From contig JAJDBA010000083.1 in the NCBI GenBank assembly GCA_029261675.1, positions 1-14,819 on the forward strand: 14,819 bases of DNA. Direction: 5' to 3'. This stretch comes from Nitrospinaceae bacterium (GTDB lineage: Bacteria > Nitrospinota > Nitrospinia > Nitrospinales > VA-1). How positions within the stretch are numbered: position 1 is the first letter of the stretch; each line of letters opens with the position of its first letter. Below, piece after piece: positions 13,539-14,819 of the stretch. The notes beneath the pieces are model-generated. The model had not been told where the DNA came from and did not search any database. It saw only the letters and a program-made list of their open reading frames with translations. The position numbers were made by a program, and so were the translations under genes.

Positions 13539-14429
13539 TTGTCTGCATCCCAGTACCTTTCTGAAGGTAAAAAGCTAATAGATGAAGGGCTAAGCAATCT
13601 ATTGCCTAATGGCAAAGCTTATCCTGAAAGCATCCATGAAGCGATGCGATATAGTCTTTTAGCTGGAGGAAAACGGTTGCGTCCCGTGCTGGTCATGGCG
13701 GCGTCAGAGGCGGTAGGAGGAGATCGACACGCAGTTCTGCCTTTTGCAGTGGCTGCTGAGATGATACATACCTACACCTTGATTCACGATGACCTCCCTG
13801 CCTTAGATAATGATGATTTGCGGCGAGGAAAACCCACAAACCACAAAGTTTTCGGTGAGGCTACTGCTATTTTAGCGGGAGATGCCCTGCTGACACAGGC
13901 GTTCATCCTGATGACCCGAGCGGCAGGGATGGATTCTGTTCCACCTGATTGTCTCTTGAAAGCAACGCATGAAATGGCGAGTGCTTTGGGTTCGACGGGG
14001 ATGATCGGAGGTCAGGTAGTTGACCTCGAGTCGGAAGGTAAACCGATTACCGCAGAAACTCTAGAATATATCCATATTTACAAAACAGGGTTTCTGATTA
14101 GAGCTTGTATCCGATGTGGGGGAGTTCTAAGCCAGGCTACAGAGCGGCAGTTGAACTCCTTATCAAGATTTGGAGCCCATATCGGGCTGGCCTTTCAGAT
14201 TATCGATGATATTCTCGATATAACAGGAGATCAGGAAAAATTAGGTAAGGATATTGGCAGTGATCTGACAAAAGATAAGGCTACCTATCCGGCATTGTAC
14301 GGCTTGGATGAATCGAAACGAAGAGCCGAAGAGTTAGTAGAAGAAAGTATAGAGTGTTTGAGAGAATTTGATGATCGAGCCGACCCCCTCAGGGAAATTG
14401 CTCGGTTTTTTGTGCAACGAACTTTTTGA
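13539..14429 (+). CDS. ispA: Polyprenyl synthetase, farnesyl diphosphate synthase type
   Basis: Condenses isopentenyl diphosphate with DMAPP and geranyl diphosphate to make farnesyl diphosphate; cytoplasmic. No ATG lies in frame before the conserved core. I place the start at the TTG at 13539 (reading MSASQYLSEGKKLIDEGL), which matches IspA N-termini and gives 296 residues. TTG at 13530 is nearly as good; TTG at 13482 falls upstream of the likely transcription start. GAGTGG just upstream is a weak, very close ribosome site. Motifs: LAGGKRLRPVL (41-51), first Asp-rich motif DDLPALDNDD (84-93) followed by RRGKPTNHK, GGQVVDLESEG (158-168), KTG (182-184), second motif IDDILD (222-227), and KDKATYPALYGL (246-257). 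HTYTLIH before the first motif, with Tyr at -5, and the two-residue insertion in that motif fit bacterial FPP synthases. dxs follows 12 bases later. Confidence 0.93.
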   Translation: MSASQYLSEGKKLIDEGLSNLLPNGKAYPESIHEAMRYSLLAGGKRLRPVLVMAASEAVGGDRHAVLPFAVAAEMIHTYTLIHDDLPALDNDDLRRGKPTNHKVFGEATAILAGDALLTQAFILMTRAAGMDSVPPDCLLKATHEMASALGSTGMIGGQVVDLESEGKPITAETLEYIHIYKTGFLIRACIRCGGVLSQATERQLNSLSRFGAHIGLAFQIIDDILDITGDQEKLGKDIGSDLTKDKATYPALYGLDESKRRAEELVEESIECLREFDDRADPLREIARFFVQRTF

Positions 14430-14441
14430 CTGGGACCGCCC

Positions 14442-14819
14442 ATGAGCAAGTTTTTAGATAAAATTGATAGTCCCCAGGATTTAAAAAATATACCTATTGA
14501 GAATCTTCCCGAAGTAGCAAAGGAAATTCGTGACATGCTTTTGGATACGATTTCCAAGACCGGAGGTCACCTGTCTTCTAATTTAGGCGTGGTAGAGCTT
14601 ACAATGGCCATGCATTACGTTTTTAACAGTCCCGTAGATAAATTTGTCTGGGATGTTGGTCATCAATCCTATGTCCACAAACTGTTGACGGGGAGGAAAG
14701 ATCGATTTGACACTTTGCGTCAAGCGGATGGACTTTGCGGTTTTACCAAGCGCGAAGAAAGTGAGCACGATAACTGGAATTGTGGGCATGGTGGTACATC
14801 CATTTCTGCCGCACTTGCT
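14442..14819 (+). CDS. dxs: 1-deoxy-D-xylulose-5-phosphate synthase, 5' part (3' end outside window)
   Basis: First enzyme of the MEP isoprenoid pathway: thiamine-diphosphate-dependent joining of pyruvate and glyceraldehyde 3-phosphate. The window ends after 126 residues of a protein of about 620-640, with the frame still open. The ATG at 14442 has TGGGA 6 bases upstream. GGHLSSNLGVVELTMAMHYV (41-60) with H43, FVWDVGHQSYVHKLLTGR (68-85) with H74, and TLRQADGLCGFTKREESEHD (91-110) are textbook Dxs. The next segment reads NWNCGHGGTSISAALA, where most enzymes have a GHSSTSIS or GHASTSIS core, so the two residues after GH are both Gly here. The GDG cofactor motif lies just beyond the edge. With ispA upstream, it couples supply of C5 units to their condensation. 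Confidence 0.95.
   Translation, partial: MSKFLDKIDSPQDLKNIPIENLPEVAKEIRDMLLDTISKTGGHLSSNLGVVELTMAMHYVFNSPVDKFVWDVGHQSYVHKLLTGRKDRFDTLRQADGLCGFTKREESEHDNWNCGHGGTSISAALA

Noticed and set aside
1..14819. Mobile element, phage, CRISPR, toxin-antitoxin or defence island
   Set aside because: No transposase, integrase, spacer-repeat array, terminal inverted repeats or small toxin pair is seen; the genes are core functions with uniform composition.

Overview
The window is 14.8 kb of dense, moderately AT-rich bacterial chromosome. It has 13 genes, two of them cut by the window ends, and almost all are core metabolic or membrane functions. A lipoprotein, an MscS-type channel with a periplasmic coiled coil, NhaD, complex I and bacterial-type Tgt point to a Gram-negative bacterium. 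NhaD suits a marine or saline habitat. The phylum cannot be fixed from sequence alone; a Nitrospinota- or deltaproteobacteria-like lineage is a guess, not a result.

Layout. (1) Positions 1-3374, plus strand: the 3' end of nuoL, then nuoM, then sfsA. nuoN, which usually follows nuoM, is not there. (2) 3387-3848, minus: a small unrecognised lipoprotein converging on sfsA. (3) 3989-5157, plus: a class I SAM methyltransferase and an unrecognised 118-residue protein 8 bases downstream. (4) 10144-5158, minus: four closely spaced genes, argD, argF, an MscS-like channel and tgt, with gaps of 15, 17-50 (depending on the channel's start) and 8 bases; they probably form one operon. (5) 10290-11802, plus: comF and a second methyltransferase-like protein, closed by a clear intrinsic terminator. 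(6) 13164-11827, minus: a NhaD-family Na+/H+ antiporter. (7) 13539-14819, plus: ispA and the 5' end of dxs.

How the genes fit together. NuoL and NuoM are proton-pumping arms of complex I. NhaD would exchange Na+ for H+ across the same membrane. ArgD and ArgF are two arginine-synthesis steps that flank ornithine. Dxs starts the MEP isoprenoid pathway and IspA condenses its products to farnesyl diphosphate. Tgt makes the queuosine precursor in tRNA.

The 374-base nhaD-ispA gap (13165-13538) is the richest non-coding stretch. It holds a candidate promoter for each flanking gene, a cluster of AATGA repeats and a hairpin followed by eight T. I found no mobile element, CRISPR array, tRNA, rRNA or obvious foreign island. 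I do not see a new multi-gene system. The best leads are the paired beta-domain layout of the channel, the missing nuoN, the nhaD-ispA control region and two unrecognised small proteins.
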